Assembly (NCBI RefSeq): GCF_002944315.1
Contig: NZ_CP024311.1
Location: forward strand, 3,602,501 to 3,666,500
Length of the DNA stretch: 64,000 nucleotides
Direction of reading: 5' to 3'
Source: Rhizobium sp. NXC24
GTDB taxonomy: Bacteria; Pseudomonadota; Alphaproteobacteria; Rhizobiales; Rhizobiaceae
The notes under the pieces are model-generated. The model was not told where the DNA came from and searched no databases. It saw only the letters and a list, made by a program, of their open reading frames with translations. This document shows, piece by piece, positions 11,660-20,543 of this stretch (the first letter of the stretch is position 1; each line of letters opens with the position of its first letter). Made by a program: the position numbers and the translations under genes.

Positions 11660-12904
11660 ATGTCCGCCCCCTTACGTCATTTGAGCCAGTCTCTTTCCAC
11701 TACCGAGCCAGCGTCCCTTACCGCAGGCGCCTGGTATGCCACCATCGCCGGCCTCTGCGGCAGCCTCGTCGCCATCGGTCTCGCCCGCTTCGCCTATACG
11801 CCGCTCATCCCGCCGCTCATTAGCGCGCACTGGTTTTCGGCTGGCGATACGGTGACGCTCGGCGCTGCCAATTTTGCCGGATACCTCGCCGGTGCGTTGC
11901 TCGGGCGGCCATTAGCTGCCGGCCTTGGTAATCGTCTGGCGCTACGGCTGCTGATGGTCGCCGCGACCGCCGCCTTTTTCGCCTGCGCCTTCCCAGTTTC
12001 CGTCACCTGGTTCTTTGCCTGGCGTTTCCTCTCCGGTCTTGCCGGCGGCGCCATCATGGTGTTGGTCGCGACCAGCATCCTGCCGCACATCCCGGTCGCC
12101 CGCCGCGGCTTTGTCAGCGGCATGATTTTCCTCGGCCTCGGTCTCGGCATCGCCGCCTCGGGTACCCTGGTGCCCGCATTGCTGCGTCTCGGTCTTCGCG
12201 AAACCTGGATCGGTCTTGGGGTCCTGTCGCTCATCCTGACCGTCGTCAGTTGGTTCGGCTGGCCGGCGACCAATCCGCCGCTACCGGCTGCACACGCGGC
12301 AACCCACCATCATCCCGCCGCAAAGACTAAATGGTCGCTGCGCATCCTCTATGGCCAATATGCCGCCAATGCCCTCGGCCTCGTGCCCGTCATGGTGCTG
12401 CTGGTCGATTATATCGCCCGCGGTCTCGGCCGCGGCGCCGATATCGGCGCGGCCTGCTGGGTGCTCTATGGCGTTGCCGCCATTACCGGTCCGGTATTGA
12501 CCGGCTATGCTGCCGACCGCATCGGCTTCGCCTCCGCCTATCGCGGCGCTCTGCTGCTTCAGGCGGTCGGCGACGCCATTTTGGCGGCATCCGGCAATCC
12601 CTGGCTGGTCGGCTTTGCCACGGTGCTGCTCGGCGTCTTTACGCCAGGCATCGTACCCTTGGTGCTCGGTCGCATCCACGAAATCCTGCCGCACAGCCAT
12701 GTCGCCCAACGCGCAGCCTGGAGCCGAGCAACGACGGCTTTCGCTCTTTGCCAGGCGCTCGGCGGCTATGGCTATTCCTATCTCTTCATCCATACCGGCG
12801 AAGATTACAGCATCATCTTCCTTTGTGGTGCGGTAGCACTTGTCCTTGCTTTGCTGGCTGACGTCTTGAACGGCGTGAAGCGTCGCAAAAACCGGGCACA
12901 ATGA
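11660..12904 (+). CDS. MFS transporter, YbfB/YjiJ-like
   Basis: 414 residues of strongly hydrophobic sequence consistent with 12 membrane helices, with a central cytoplasmic loop at about 205-225 (HAATHHHPAAKTKWS). The first helix, with GLARFAYTPLIPPLI, is the hallmark of the YbfB/YjiJ branch of the major facilitator superfamily, whose substrates are mostly unknown. Lies downstream of, and probably under control of, the TetR gene. A cluster of four histidines in the central loop is unusual, but I would not read a metal role into it. Confidence 0.85.
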   Translation: MSAPLRHLSQSLSTTEPASLTAGAWYATIAGLCGSLVAIGLARFAYTPLIPPLISAHWFSAGDTVTLGAANFAGYLAGALLGRPLAAGLGNRLALRLLMVAATAAFFACAFPVSVTWFFAWRFLSGLAGGAIMVLVATSILPHIPVARRGFVSGMIFLGLGLGIAASGTLVPALLRLGLRETWIGLGVLSLILTVVSWFGWPATNPPLPAAHAATHHHPAAKTKWSLRILYGQYAANALGLVPVMVLLVDYIARGLGRGADIGAACWVLYGVAAITGPVLTGYAADRIGFASAYRGALLLQAVGDAILAASGNPWLVGFATVLLGVFTPGIVPLVLGRIHEILPHSHVAQRAAWSRATTAFALCQALGGYGYSYLFIHTGEDYSIIFLCGAVALVLALLADVLNGVKRRKNRAQ

Positions 12905-12991
12905 AAAATTGAACCTGGCAATGCCTGCTTCAGGCCCATGTCAGACAGGAAAAGGATAGTCCGCGCACGTTAACTTCAGAGAGCAACCCTC

Positions 12992-13489
12992 ATGACTTCA
13001 AATCGTGCCCTTGGCTATTCCACTATTCAAATCTCATTGCATTGGATCATTGCCGCATTGGTTCTGTTTCAGCTCCTGTTTGGAGAGAGCATGACCACGG
13101 TGGTCGACGCGCAGGCAACGGGTGCCAAAGTTTCGTCGGCGGACGTGTCGATGGGTACGGCGCATTATTGGGTGGGAATCACAGTTCTATTGCTCGTTCT
13201 TCTGCGCCTTGTCTTGCGCGTCGCATTCGGAACGCCCAAGCCTGCCGGCGCCTCCACACTGTTGGTAAAGCTTGCCGCTGCGGCGCATTGGCTATTCTAC
13301 GCGCTTCTGCTGCTCGTTCCCCTGACCGGCCTGCTGGCCTATTATTTCTCCGATCCCTTTGGCGATATTCATGGCCTGGGCAAGCCCGCATTCATCATCC
13401 TCATCGGCCTGCATGCCGCCGGCGCCCTCTACCATCAGTTTCTGCTGAAAGATGGAACGCTGCGCCGCATGCTCGTTCCGGCGCGCTGA
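12992..13489 (+). CDS. cytochrome b561 (cytochrome b/b6 domain protein)
   Basis: 165 residues with four membrane helices and histidines placed as in bacterial b561 di-haem proteins (SLHWIIAALV, GTAHYWVGITV, AAHWLFYALLLLVPLTG, GLHAAGALYHQFLLKDGTLRRML). The family passes electrons in the inner membrane, for example from ubiquinol or to superoxide (CybB). The final LKDGTLRRML is a family signature. Its upstream region is short (87 bases) after the MFS gene, so it could be independent or weakly coupled. Confidence 0.9.
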   Translation: MTSNRALGYSTIQISLHWIIAALVLFQLLFGESMTTVVDAQATGAKVSSADVSMGTAHYWVGITVLLLVLLRLVLRVAFGTPKPAGASTLLVKLAAAAHWLFYALLLLVPLTGLLAYYFSDPFGDIHGLGKPAFIILIGLHAAGALYHQFLLKDGTLRRMLVPAR

Positions 13490-13568
13490 CGATAGCAGCC
13501 CATAGCCGCTGAGACAGTCCGACCCTTGACATCGGCTTCCGATCGTCCGACTTCACATCTACCAGGGT

Positions 13569-13598
13569 GTCACCTGCATAATTGTGCAGGCAGGTGAC
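13569..13598. repeat. 9-bp inverted repeat upstream of ubiG
   Basis: GTCACCTGC (13569-13577) and GCAGGTGAC (13590-13598) are perfect complements with a 12-base loop, ending 25 bases before the ubiG start. It could be the stem of a leader hairpin or an operator. There is no T-run, so it is not a simple terminator. Confidence 0.5.
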
Positions 13599-13623
13599 GC
13601 AGCGTAGACCAAGGAGCGAGACC

Positions 13624-14370
13624 ATGACCGAAGCGGCGAAAAGCACGATCGACCAGAGCGAAGTGGATCGCTTTTCCGCAATGGCGGCGGAATGGTGGAG
13701 CCCGACTGGCAAGTTCAAGCCGCTGCACAAGTTCAATCCGGTGCGGCTCGTCTATATCCGCGACCATGCCTGCGAGAATTTCGGCCGCGACCCGAAGAGC
13801 GCTCGGCCGCTGGAGGGCCTGCGCGTGCTCGATATCGGCTGCGGCGGCGGATTGCTGTCGGAGCCCGTGGCACGCATGGGCGCCTCGGTCGTCGGCGCCG
13901 ACCCTTCCGAAAAGAACATCGGCATCGCCTCAACACATGCGAAAGCCTCCGGCGTTCCCGTCGACTATCGCGCCGTCACCGCCGAACAACTGGCCGAAGC
14001 CGGAGAGACCTTCGATATCGTGCTGAACATGGAAGTGGTCGAGCATGTTGCCGATGTCGAGTTTTTCCTTTCGACCTGCGCCAAGATGGTGCGCCCCGGC
14101 GGCCTGATGTTCGTCGCCACCATCAACCGGACCATGAAGGCGGCGGCGCTCGCCATCTTCGCCGCCGAAAACCTCCTGCGCTGGCTGCCGCGCGGCACGC
14201 ATCAATATGAGAAGCTTGTCCGCCCCGAAGAGATCGAAAAACCGCTCGCCGCAAACGGACTCGACATCATCGCCCGCACCGGCGTCTTCTATTCGCCGCT
14301 GCAGGACCGATGGAACCTGTCGAAGGACATGGATGTGAACTATATGCTGCTAGCGAAGCGGGCGGGGTGA
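13624..14370 (+). CDS. ubiG: bifunctional ubiquinone O-methyltransferase
   Basis: Performs both O-methylation steps in ubiquinone synthesis. 248 residues from the ATG at 13624, which has an AAGGAG site 8 bases upstream; an earlier in-frame ATG at 13582 adds 14 residues without family character. SAM-binding loop [20 protein letters not shown] and the UbiG sequences [19 protein letters not shown] and [16 protein letters not shown] are clear. The conserved order near lysC is common in rhizobia. It faces the DUF3291 gene, which ends 35 bases away on the other strand. Confidence 0.96.
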   Translation: MTEAAKSTIDQSEVDRFSAMAAEWWSPTGKFKPLHKFNPVRLVYIRDHACENFGRDPKSARPLEGLRVLDIGCGGGLLSEPVARMGASVVGADPSEKNIGIASTHAKASGVPVDYRAVTAEQLAEAGETFDIVLNMEVVEHVADVEFFLSTCAKMVRPGGLMFVATINRTMKAAALAIFAAENLLRWLPRGTHQYEKLVRPEEIEKPLAANGLDIIARTGVFYSPLQDRWNLSKDMDVNYMLLAKRAG

Positions 14371-14404
14371 AATCGTCTTCTCGCCGGAAGCTGGGAGTTT
14401 TGCG

Positions 14405-14989
14405 TTAGGCTTTCAGCGCCAGGACATACGCCAGCAAATCACCCTGGCGCTCAGCATTTTTCGCCGCGATCTCCTTTACCCTGCCGCGGTCGATCGCCGC
14501 CGGCCGACCGTCAGCAACAAAGGGCTGCTTGAACGAAAAGGCGGCCGCACTCGGCCCTTCGTCGTGAAGCCGCTCCAGCCGCTCGACGCCATCCTTCCAT
14601 TCCGGAACGACATCGGCATCCACCCACCATAGAACCAGCGGCGGCCAATCTTGTTTCACGTTCCAGTACCGCGCATGCTTCAGCGCATCGGCGTGGACGC
14701 CGTTATAGCTGAAAGCCATCAGGGATTCGATATCGGTCCAAAGAGACAGGGAAGACGGGGCTGTCGCAAAGCCACTGCCTTCGATGAAGCGTGGGAAAAC
14801 CTGCCTGCCCCAGCATGCCGGTCCCGGGTCGCCATCGTAACCGGAGCGGCCGATAAAGCCATGGGCGCGGGCGGCAGCCTCAAAGTTTGCCGCTTCCCGC
14901 AGGCGAAATCCTTCGACCGCGGGGCTGTTATAGGGCGCGACATGCAGCCCGAAATTATACATTGCGAGATGTTTGCCGTGCTGCGGCAT
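14405..14989 (-). CDS. DUF3291 domain-containing protein
   Basis: 194 residues, possibly starting at the internal ATG encoding MYNFGLHV. The conserved segments LSLWTDIESLMAFSYNGVHADALKHAR and PPLVLWWVDADVVPEWKDGVERLERLHDEGPS belong to DUF3291, a dimeric ferredoxin-like (antibiotic-biosynthesis monooxygenase-like) fold without a known reaction. The DUF1178 stop overlaps its first base, so the two are probably co-transcribed. Confidence 0.75.
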   Translation of the reverse strand: MPQHGKHLAMYNFGLHVAPYNSPAVEGFRLREAANFEAAARAHGFIGRSGYDGDPGPACWGRQVFPRFIEGSGFATAPSSLSLWTDIESLMAFSYNGVHADALKHARYWNVKQDWPPLVLWWVDADVVPEWKDGVERLERLHDEGPSAAAFSFKQPFVADGRPAAIDRGRVKEIAAKNAERQGDLLAYVLALKA

Positions 14990-15417
14990 CAGTTGATATC
15001 GTCCGGCAATACCGGGATAGCGGCGATCTCGATGCCCTCTTCGACCAGCGACTGCGCCTCGTCCGGCGTCGCCTTGCCGATGATGCCCCTCGCATCCGCC
15101 TCGCCGTAGTGGATCTTGCGGGCCTCTTCCGGGAACTTCGTGCCGACGTCCTCGGCATTCGCCTTGATGGCGTCGACGGCCTCCTTGAGTTTGTTCAAGG
15201 CTTCCTTGCGCGCAGTGTCCATGGCAAGCGTCTGCAGCTCCTCCTTCTTGCGCGCGGTGGAAACCGACGGCGCCATCAGAAGTTTGGAGATCGCACCTGA
15301 ATTGCAGACGGGGCAGGTCAGGAAACCGCTTGCAACCTGCCGGTCGAAGTCGGCGCTTTCCGAAAACCAGCCCTCGAACTCATGGGCACTGTCACATCTC
15401 AGCGAATAACGGATCAA
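14989..15417 (-). CDS. DUF1178 family protein
   Basis: 142 residues. The start MIRYSLRCDSAHEFEGWFSE with a zinc-ribbon-like pair C8 and CPVCNS (about 36-39), then SKLLMAPSV, is the DUF1178 signature of alphaproteobacteria. No function is established. Its start codon overlaps the stop of the nitrilase gene by 4 bases, a translational-coupling arrangement kept in many rhizobia. Confidence 0.9.
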   Translation of the reverse strand: MIRYSLRCDSAHEFEGWFSESADFDRQVASGFLTCPVCNSGAISKLLMAPSVSTARKKEELQTLAMDTARKEALNKLKEAVDAIKANAEDVGTKFPEEARKIHYGEADARGIIGKATPDEAQSLVEEGIEIAAIPVLPDDIN

Positions 15418-16271
15418 GCAGCGACGCCTCCAGCCGCCGGCGTCGCGATCTTCTCCAGCGAGAATTCGCGCGCATTCTTAAGATTGGGGATTTTGTCGTG
15501 GGCGGATTTGACAGCGGCGACGTCGATCTCGGCGATGACAACTGCCTCGCCCGTGCCTCCAGCCGATGCCAGTATCTTGCCCCAGGGGTCGATGATCATC
15601 GAGTGACCAAAGGTCTCGCGGCCATCCTCATGCAATCCCGCCTGGGCGGCGGCAATGACGAACATGCCGTTTTCGATAGCGCGCGCCCTAAGCAGGATTT
15701 CCCAATGCGCCTCGCCTGTCTGTCTGGTGAAGGCGGCCGGCACCGTCATCACTTCGGCGCCTGCAACGGCCTGGGCGCGGAAGAGCTGCGGGAAGCGCAC
15801 GTCGTAGCAGATGGAGAAACCGAGCTCGGCAAAGGGCAGCGACACGATGCGCGCCTCGGAGCCGGGACGATAGACCGCGCTTTCGCGCCAGCTCTCGCCA
15901 TTGTCGAGATCGACGTCGAACATGTGGATCTTGTCGTAACGGCTGAGCAGCTTGCCATCGGGGCCGAAGAGAAAGCCGCGATTGGCGATCTTGCCATCAT
16001 CGAGCGCGATCGCGGTCGAGCCGACATGCACGTAGATGCCAAGCTCCTGGGCCAGCTCCGCGGCCGTCTTGACGATAATATCATTGGCTTCGTCACGCAG
16101 CACCGCCCGCAGGCCCGGCCGATCCTTCTGCACCGCCCCGGTCATTTCCGGCGTCTGCACATAGACGGCGCCTTTTGCCGCTGCCTCGCGGACCAGCCGC
16201 GCCATGTCGGCGGCGTTCCTCACCGGATCGACACCGGAGCACATCTGAATGGCGGCGGCTTTGAAGGTCAT
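15414..16271 (-). CDS. carbon-nitrogen hydrolase (nitrilase superfamily, Nit2-like)
   Basis: 285 residues from the second of two adjacent ATGs; the GGGAG site fits it better than the ATG at 16274. The catalytic triad Glu-Lys-Cys is visible: E in VQTPEMTG, K in SRYDKIHMFDVD, C in GFSICYDVRFPQLFR. This D-V-D and C-Y-D-V-R-F-P pattern is that of the Nit1/Nit2 group, which clears deaminated glutathione or omega-amidates. The exact substrate is inferred. A longer frame to 16511 runs through grxC and is not used. Downstream it overlaps DUF1178 by 4 bases. Confidence 0.9.
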   Translation of the reverse strand: MTFKAAAIQMCSGVDPVRNAADMARLVREAAAKGAVYVQTPEMTGAVQKDRPGLRAVLRDEANDIIVKTAAELAQELGIYVHVGSTAIALDDGKIANRGFLFGPDGKLLSRYDKIHMFDVDLDNGESWRESAVYRPGSEARIVSLPFAELGFSICYDVRFPQLFRAQAVAGAEVMTVPAAFTRQTGEAHWEILLRARAIENGMFVIAAAQAGLHEDGRETFGHSMIIDPWGKILASAGGTGEAVVIAEIDVAAVKSAHDKIPNLKNAREFSLEKIATPAAGGVAA

Positions 16272-16294
16272 CATTTTCTCCCGTTTGACTTGGT

Positions 16295-16552
16295 TCAGGC
16301 AGCGAGCAGCGGATCGAGCTTGCCGGCCCGGTCGAGCGCATGAATATCGTCGCATCCGCCGACATGCTCGCCATTGATGAAGATCTGCGGAAAGGTCGAC
16401 CGACCCTTGGCCTTCGAAATCATCTCCTGGCGCAGCTCGGGCGAATAGGTGGCATTGTGCTCGACATAATCGACGCCCTTGGAGTCGAGCAGCGATTTTG
16501 CCCGGGCGCAATAGCCGCAGAATTCACGCGTATAGATGACAACGGATGCCAT
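16295..16552 (-). CDS. grxC: glutaredoxin 3
   Basis: 85-residue monothiol/dithiol exchange protein that reduces disulfides at the expense of glutathione. The redox motif is C12-G-Y-C15, the alphaproteobacterial variant of C-P-Y-C; the glutathione site is seen in STFPQIFINGEHVGGCDD. Standard length for Grx3. The gene lies 23 bases upstream of the nitrilase gene and 31 bases after comF, within a minus-strand set comF-grxC-nitrilase-DUF1178-DUF3291. Confidence 0.95.
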   Translation of the reverse strand: MASVVIYTREFCGYCARAKSLLDSKGVDYVEHNATYSPELRQEMISKAKGRSTFPQIFINGEHVGGCDDIHALDRAGKLDPLLAA

Positions 16553-16583
16553 GCTTCACTCCAGAAAAAAGACAGGTTTACTG

Positions 16584-17360
16584 TCATATAAGATCACCGA
16601 CAGCCCTTGCAAAGGTCAAAACCGTAACGTCAGCCGCACCGGCTTTTTTCAGCACTTTCGTCGCCGCCGCAACCGTTGCGCCGGTCGTATAGACGTCATC
16701 GATCAGCACGATGCGACGACCGAAGACATCGCCGGCACGGCCGTCGGGGATGGCGAAAGCGCCACGCACATTGTCCTGGCGCGCCCTCGCCCCGAGGCCG
16801 ACTTGCTGGGTCGTCCGCTTGATGCGCAACAGCGTCGCGGCAAGGAGCGGCTTGCCGGAAAGCCGCGCCAAGTGGCGGGCAAGTTCCGCCGCCTGATTAT
16901 ATTTGCGCGAGAAGAGCCGTGCCCGATGCAGCGGCACCGCAATGATGGCATCACAGGCGGCGACCGTGCCGTCGCTGGCGCGCAGCATCCAACCGGCCAT
17001 CATCGGCGCCAGATCGGTGCGGTCGCGATATTTCAATCCGAGCACAAGATCGCGAACCACCCCGTCGTGAATGGCGGCCGAGCGCAACCGATCGAACACC
17101 GGCGGATCTGCGATCGCCTCGGCGCTCAGGATTCCCGTACCGAGATCATGGGAAAACGGACTGCCCAGCACTTCGCAATAGGGCCGCTCGATGAAGCGGA
17201 TGCCGGACCAGCAGGCGGGGCAAAGGCTACGATGTGCGCCCGTCGAAACGCCACAGCCGGCGCAAGCCGGCGGATAGACGAGATCGGCCAGCGCCGACCA
17301 CGGCTTCATCAAGCCGGCCCGCAACATCGATACCGTGATTTCGCGTCCCATCATCCCCAT
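16584..17360 (-). CDS. ComF family protein (amidophosphoribosyltransferase-like)
   Basis: About 258 residues; the ATGs at 17360, 17354 and 17351 are all possible and the GGGGATG stretch favours the last. A longer frame upstream crosses the divergent methyltransferase gene and lacks family sequence. An N-terminal zinc ribbon (YPPACAGCGVSTGAHRSLC, then PACW) precedes a type I phosphoribosyltransferase domain with the PRPP loop RIVLIDDVYTTGAT. ComF proteins are needed for DNA uptake in competent bacteria; here the role is not known. Confidence 0.9.
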   Translation of the reverse strand: MGMMGREITVSMLRAGLMKPWSALADLVYPPACAGCGVSTGAHRSLCPACWSGIRFIERPYCEVLGSPFSHDLGTGILSAEAIADPPVFDRLRSAAIHDGVVRDLVLGLKYRDRTDLAPMMAGWMLRASDGTVAACDAIIAVPLHRARLFSRKYNQAAELARHLARLSGKPLLAATLLRIKRTTQQVGLGARARQDNVRGAFAIPDGRAGDVFGRRIVLIDDVYTTGATVAAATKVLKKAGAADVTVLTFARAVGDLI

Positions 17361-17456
17361 ATGGTTGACACTAGCTTTTTCCTGACGCCTTTGCGAAGGA
17401 AAACACGCGTGGCCGCCAGGCTCCATCAAATGAAATAGTGATCGCAGGAAATCGCC

Positions 17457-18341
17457 ATGGAAATCGTGTTCGACCAATCGTTGCTCGCCGCCCGCAGGCG
17501 TCGCGCGCTTGCCCAGGGGGACCAGAAGGCGGCTTTCCTGCTGGAGATCGCCGCCCGCGAACTGGCGGAACGGCTTGCCGTCATCGAACGGCATTTCAAC
17601 GAGGCGGTCGAACTGCACGGCGCAACCGGGATTGCCGCGCGTGAAGCCTTGGCGACCGGCAAGATCGGCCATATCAGGCGCATCGAAAGCGAGACGGGCT
17701 TTGCTGCCCATGGCGAAGAGCTGATCCAAGCACCATTGGAGGAAGTGCCGCTGGAGGCGGACTCGGTAAACCTCGTGCTATCGCCGCTCAGCCTGCATAT
17801 CACCAACGATACGCCGGGCGTCTTCATCCAAATCCGCCGCGCGCTGAAGGCCGACGGCCTGTTTCTGGCCGCGATCCCAGGCTTCGGCACATTGCGGGAA
17901 CTGCGCGACGTGCTGCTCGCGACCGAGATCGAGCTGACCGGCGGCGCCAGCCCACGCGTCATTCCCTTTGCCGAGGTTCGCGATGTCGGTGGGCTGCTGC
18001 AGCGCGCAGGGTTTACCCTGCCTGTGATCGACGCCGAAACCTATACAGTGCGCTACGACAATCTCTTTGCGCTGATGCGCGATTTGCGTGCCATGGGCAT
18101 GACCAATCCGCTGGCCGACCGCAGCCGCAAGCCGCTGACGCGCGCCTTCTTCCTGCGCGCCGCCGAACTTTATGCCGAACGCTATTCCGATCCCGACGGG
18201 AGAATACGGGCGACCTTCTCGATCATCTACGCATCCGGCTGGACGCCGCATGAAAGCCAGCAGAAACCGCTGCAGCCCGGCTCAGCCAAGGCACGGCTTG
18301 CCGACGCGCTAAGGGTCGAGGAGCACAAACTGAAACAGTGA
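17457..18341 (+). CDS. class I SAM-dependent methyltransferase (BioC/NDUFAF5-like)
   Basis: 294 residues. The start IVFDQSLLAARRRRALAQ, the segment LVLSPLSLHITNDTPGVFIQ and the late motif PSRPF-like RKPLTRAFFLRAAELYAERY match the alphaproteobacterial homologues of mitochondrial NDUFAF5, an assembly factor that hydroxylates an arginine of complex I. The glycine-rich SAM loop is poorly preserved in this protein, which fits that group. A BioC role in biotin synthesis is less likely, as no bio genes are near. Divergent from comF across 96 bases. Confidence 0.8.
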   Translation: MEIVFDQSLLAARRRRALAQGDQKAAFLLEIAARELAERLAVIERHFNEAVELHGATGIAAREALATGKIGHIRRIESETGFAAHGEELIQAPLEEVPLEADSVNLVLSPLSLHITNDTPGVFIQIRRALKADGLFLAAIPGFGTLRELRDVLLATEIELTGGASPRVIPFAEVRDVGGLLQRAGFTLPVIDAETYTVRYDNLFALMRDLRAMGMTNPLADRSRKPLTRAFFLRAAELYAERYSDPDGRIRATFSIIYASGWTPHESQQKPLQPGSAKARLADALRVEEHKLKQ

Positions 18342-18378
18342 TCGGATGAGAGCCGGTTCGCTTACCCAGGCGACCCCG

Positions 18379-18564
18379 TCAATTAGCCGGCGAATTAGTG
18401 ACCGTGTTGGAGATGTAATTGAACATCGTCGACAGGCTGCCGCCGAAAGCGCCGACGCCGCTGATGATCGCCACCGACATCAGCGCGACGATCAGGCCAT
18501 ATTCGATGACCGTGGCACCGGTCTTGTCACGAAAAAAACGCCGTACGGAACGCATACGCTTCAA
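18379..18564 (-). CDS. Flp family type IVb pilin
   Basis: 61-residue prepilin. The leader MKRMRSVRRFFRDKTG ends in Gly16, then ATVIEYGLIVALMSVAII follows: prepilin peptidase would cut after Gly16 and leave the Glu+5/Tyr+6 pair typical of Flp pilins. A good GGGAG site lies 9 bases before the ATG. The rest of the tight-adherence (tad/cpa) cluster is not in this window, so this is an orphan or second pilin copy. Confidence 0.9.
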   Translation of the reverse strand: MKRMRSVRRFFRDKTGATVIEYGLIVALMSVAIISGVGAFGGSLSTMFNYISNTVTNSPAN

Positions 18565-18632
18565 ACTCCCAACATCTGAAAACGAGCGTATCCGGCGCCT
18601 TCATGCACCCAATAGGCTTTACCAGTATAATG

Positions 18633-18947
18633 TCAGCAACCGCTGTCGGCGCCATAGCCTTGAACGATGCAGACTGAACCGGGCTCCTGCTGCAGCACGC
18701 TGCGACGGATCGTGTAACGCTTGCCATTTTCCGTCTGCGGGATGGAGCCGGTAGTAATATTGTCGAAATCGGGCGCACTGGCGAGCACGCTAGACTTGGA
18801 TTTGTCGGAAAGCATCGGCGTCAGGATAAGCGAAAGCGCGACCGCCGCCGTTCCGAACAGCAAGGCGATATTCAACGCGCCCGTCTTGCGCGACGAGGAA
18901 TAGGACTGTTCTTTTTCCTGAACAGCTTTCCAGAAATCGTCGTCCAT
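18633..18947 (-). CDS. small membrane protein of unknown function
   Basis: 104 residues with one membrane helix at about 24-43 (ALNIALLFGTAAVALSLI), an N-terminal acidic cytoplasmic segment and a C-terminal periplasmic part containing ITTGSIPQ, the tetrapeptide-like S-I-P common in rhizobial exported proteins, and two cysteines (CIVQGYGADSGC). I do not recognise a family. It is 68 bases upstream of the Flp pilin on the same strand and may be co-expressed with it. Confidence 0.65.
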   Translation of the reverse strand: MDDDFWKAVQEKEQSYSSSRKTGALNIALLFGTAAVALSLILTPMLSDKSKSSVLASAPDFDNITTGSIPQTENGKRYTIRRSVLQQEPGSVCIVQGYGADSGC

Positions 18948-19343
18948 AATGTCAAGCCTTCTTTAACGCACACACCAACCGCTTGATTGAGATCATTCAA
19001 TGCCAGAAGGTCATAAACGATCCCTTAATATCCACATGTAAATTAGATATGCGTTGAGTCGCAGGGCAAGGCTTGACGGGAACCAACTAATTGATATCGC
19101 GAAATTAATTTCAATTAACCACGTTTGGTTGGTTGTGATTTTGCAAACAGCAACTGCGGTAACGATCCCGTTATGGGATGAGATCCGCCACGGCTTCCCC
19201 CATACCCGCCTTTAGCGTGCCCATGCGAGGGCTTTCGCTACCCTAGCTCACAAAGCTCTTCACACGCGATTTGCAGTCGCCGGAATACACTGAGACAGGT
19301 TTATAGGCAGAGGCGCCAGAGCGCGCCATCGCTCAGGAAGGCT
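18948..19343. other. AT-rich intergenic region upstream of the small membrane protein
   Basis: 396 bases without a credible gene. It is AT-richer than the surroundings between about 18990 and 19140 and contains TTAA-TTTCAA-TTAACC (about 19105-19120), which resembles a CtrA site (TTAA-N7-TTAAC) but has 6 bases between the halves. It probably carries the promoter of the minus-strand membrane-protein/pilin pair. Confidence 0.4.
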
Positions 19344-19757
19344 TTAGAGAAGATCCTGCAGGAACGGGATCAATGGCTCGTCGGCCGGCGGCATCGGGTA
19401 GTCGCGCAGCGCCTGTGGCCGCACCCATTTGATCGCCTGGCCCTCGCGGCCATGCGCAATGCCCTCATAGCGCCGGCAGATATAAAGAGGCATCAGCAGA
19501 TGGAAGGTTTCGTAGGTATGGCTGGCAAAGGTCAGCGGCGCCAGGCAGGCGATCTTCGTCTGGATGCCGAGCTCTTCCTCGAGTTCACGCACGAGCGTCT
19601 CTTCGGGCGTCTCGCCTGCCTCGACCTTGCCGCCGGGGAACTCCCAAAGGCCTGCGAGCGATTTTCCCTCCGGCCGCTGCGCCAGAAGAATGCGGCCGTC
19701 GGTGTCGATCAGCGCGCAGGCAGCGACGAGAATGATCTTGCGGCCCGCCTCGCTCAT
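19344..19757 (-). CDS. mutT: 8-oxo-dGTP diphosphatase MutT (Nudix)
   Basis: 137 residues. It cleans oxidised dGTP out of the nucleotide pool. The Nudix box is intact: GGKVEAGETPEETLVRELEEE (G-x5-E-x7-R-E-x2-E-E). The start at 19757 is preceded by GGGGGAAGC and overlaps the last 4 bases of the GNAT gene (ATGA), so a longer frame to 19892 is not used. Last gene of a minus-strand group argJ-GNAT-mutT, an order kept in many rhizobia. Confidence 0.92.
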   Translation of the reverse strand: MSEAGRKIILVAACALIDTDGRILLAQRPEGKSLAGLWEFPGGKVEAGETPEETLVRELEEELGIQTKIACLAPLTFASHTYETFHLLMPLYICRRYEGIAHGREGQAIKWVRPQALRDYPMPPADEPLIPFLQDLL

Positions 19758-20533
19758 GCTTCCCCCGGAGAGCGCCAGTAGCAGTAGCGATAGGCCTCGC
19801 GGAAACCAAATCGGGCATAAAGCGCCAGCGCCGGTTCGTTGGAGGCGCCGACCTGAAGCCAGGCAGTCCGGGCGCTGCGCATGCGCGCCCAACGAAGCGC
19901 CGACGTCAGGATCTCGATCGCCAATCCCTTGCGCCGGTGCTCGGCCGCCACCGACACCGACATGATGCCGGCGAGGTCGTTATCCTGCACGCAAAGCGTC
20001 GTCGCCACCGGTCCGGCCTCGTCATTCTCGATGACGAAAAGGCCCGACGGCGGCTTGATCCCGCTGACCACCTCGGCCAAGGCAGGCTTGAGAGCGAGAT
20101 CGGCTTTATCCACCAAAAGGCTCGCGTCGACATAGCGGCCGACATCATGGCTCGGCAGATGATCCAGCGTATCCGGCAGTTCGAGATCGATGAGATCGGC
20201 GGTCATGACAATGGTTTCTTCGAACCGCGTCCAGCCCTGGCGCAGCAACAGCTCGATCAGCATCGGCGAGGCGAGCGGCGTCTCGCGCACCACCATCGGC
20301 CGGCCATAGGCTTCGAACTTGCGCTGCGCCTTCGTCAGCCGGATGTCCAGATCGCGGCAGTCGGAGGGATCGAGCGGCACGACGCAGTTCAGCCGCTTCG
20401 ACGGATGGCCCGCCGTCAACCGCACCTGCCAACTGCCATCATACTGCACGGACGAGGCAGGCCATGCCCGGAAGCCAACGGCTTCGAGCCTGCGCACCAA
20501 AGGCAGCTTGTTCATCGTGGACTGCGCATGCAT
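19754..20533 (-). CDS. GNAT family N-acetyltransferase
   Basis: About 259 residues from the ATG at 20533, 11 bases after the argJ stop; ATGs at 20563 (inside argJ) and 20515 are alternatives and none has a strong ribosome site. The C-terminal half is a GNAT domain: VSVAAEHRRKGLAIEIL carries the acetyl-CoA loop R-R-K-G-L, followed by ASNEPALALYARFGFREAYRYCYW. The N-terminal 120 residues are a less conserved GNAT-like half, so it may be a tandem-GNAT protein. The substrate is unknown. Overlaps mutT by 4 bases. Confidence 0.85.
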   Translation of the reverse strand: MHAQSTMNKLPLVRRLEAVGFRAWPASSVQYDGSWQVRLTAGHPSKRLNCVVPLDPSDCRDLDIRLTKAQRKFEAYGRPMVVRETPLASPMLIELLLRQGWTRFEETIVMTADLIDLELPDTLDHLPSHDVGRYVDASLLVDKADLALKPALAEVVSGIKPPSGLFVIENDEAGPVATTLCVQDNDLAGIMSVSVAAEHRRKGLAIEILTSALRWARMRSARTAWLQVGASNEPALALYARFGFREAYRYCYWRSPGEA

Positions 20534-20543
20534 GGGAAGGATA

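Noticed and set aside
16272..16511. N-terminal extension of the nitrilase gene
   Set aside because: It overlaps grxC in another frame and lacks family sequence; the internal ATG with GGGAG is preferred.
19105..19120. CtrA-like site TTAA-N6-TTAACC
   Set aside because: Spacing is 6 and not 7 bases, and a single near-match in an AT-rich stretch is expected by chance.
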